Positions 47,048 through 48,096 of a DNA stretch of 48,096 nucleotides are shown here, piece by piece. The translations under genes were made by a program, and so were the position numbers. The notes under the pieces were generated by a model. It was not told the DNA's origin and did no database searches. It saw nothing but the letters and a program-made list of their open reading frames with translations. Each line of letters begins with the position of its first letter. Position 1 is the stretch's first letter. This stretch comes from Tubiluchus corallicola (Eukaryota > Priapulida > Priapulimorpha > Priapulimorphida > Tubiluchidae): NCBI GenBank assembly GCA_030141605.1, contig JAQGDQ010000140.1, positions 468,501-516,596 of the forward strand, given 5' to 3'.

Positions 47048-47503
47048 ATTAGCACTAGGGGTGAGCATTCTCTACCAGAAAGCAAATTCGAATCGAACCG
47101 AATTTGTGACTTTCGAATTCGAAACGAACCGAACTTCAGTGTTTCGAATTCGAACCGAATTCGAATTGAGATCGAAAGATTTTCGAACAAGATTTCGAAC
47201 CACCAGGAAAATTTAGTCTTACAAAGATCATGCATATCACTAAATTTTGTTCTGCAATAAAACGACTAGTAATTTCTTTAAAATTGTGTGCAGAAATCAC
47301 AGCTAAATTATGCTAATTGCATGATGTTTCAATCGTTTTAGTGATCAAGAACATGTGCGATTAAAGTGCTGAATTATTCGAATCTATAGTTTTGGATTCG
47401 AATCGAGTTCGAACTAAAAAAACTCGTTCGAATCTAATTCGAGCGCTCGAATTCGATTCGAACGTTCGAACTCGAACGTTCGATGCTCACCCCTAATTAG
47501 CAC
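47048..47503. mobile_element. hAT-type MITE with perfect 8-bp target duplication
   Basis: The element itself is 47056-47495 (440 bases). Its 13-base ends, TAGGGGTGAGCAT and ATGCTCACCCCTA, are exact inverted repeats. ATTAGCAC flanks it on both sides (47048-47055 and 47496-47503), the 8-bp duplication characteristic of hAT transposition. Next to each end are dense TTCGAA and GAATTC palindromes that could fold into long stems, with a plain AT-rich centre. There is no transposase; the minus- and plus-strand frames inside are artefacts. The intact ends and duplication suggest recent insertion. Confidence 0.92.
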
Positions 47504-47912
<409 letters not shown>

Positions 47913-47915
<3 letters not shown>

Positions 47916-48096
47916 ACTTAAGTCATTATTGTAGACTCTAGGTTCATATATACAAAAATACATTCAAGACAAAAAAATACATACAACAGTTATAAATATT
48001 TACAATTATGACTTAGTTAGTGACACACAAAGTAAATGAATGAATAAATTATAAAACAATTAGTTACATCGGCAAGGCATTACCGAAAACAATAAA
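47913..48096. other. Window end, AT-rich
   Basis: No feature seen. Confidence 0.4.

Overview
The window is nuclear DNA from an animal. It is AT-rich, has many microsatellites and dispersed repeats, and holds no operons, bacterial-type genes or dense gene packing. A complete multi-repeat cadherin places it in Metazoa (cadherins otherwise occur only in their closest unicellular relatives). Short exons with GT...AG introns, tRNA-derived SINE fragments, hAT-type MITEs and a dead non-LTR reverse transcriptase fit an invertebrate genome. A sponge or another early-branching marine invertebrate is my best guess, but nothing here proves the phylum.

Layout. 1-9.2 kb: the end of a hAT-like element, a decayed minus-strand coding region, SINE pieces, a candidate two-exon gene for a two-helix membrane protein (4959-5722, minus) and a 52-bp minisatellite. 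9.2-16.5 kb: mostly empty, with one diverged repeat present in two inverted copies (11919-12275 and 14436-14840). 16.5-21.8 kb: a purine tract, then the best gene in the window, an intronless cadherin-like receptor of 632 residues (17497-19395, minus). A possible distant promoter with a consensus NRF-1 site lies at about 21.75 kb. 22.5-28 kb: two SINE copies and two copies of one MITE family flank a five-exon minus-strand gene model (24979-27159) that I pieced together from splice sites and reading phase and do not recognise.

28-36.5 kb: more mobile-element debris, two adjacent arrays of old tandem repeats (about 112 bp and about 130 bp units, 31985-33420) and a weak two-exon candidate at 35887-36242 (plus). 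36.5-41.7 kb: a dead non-LTR retrotransposon (38822-39956) and an orphan promoter-like patch carrying an RFX X-box and a CCAAT box (about 41.1 kb). 41.7-48.1 kb: a second solid gene, a single-exon 178-residue membrane-anchored cysteine-rich protein (41731-42267, minus), followed by gene-poor DNA, a textbook hAT MITE with a perfect 8-bp target duplication (47056-47495) and long GA microsatellites.

The genes show no sign of forming one pathway. The two firm products are both extracellular, membrane-anchored proteins on the same strand but 22 kb apart. Most other open frames are chance frames in AT-rich or repetitive DNA.
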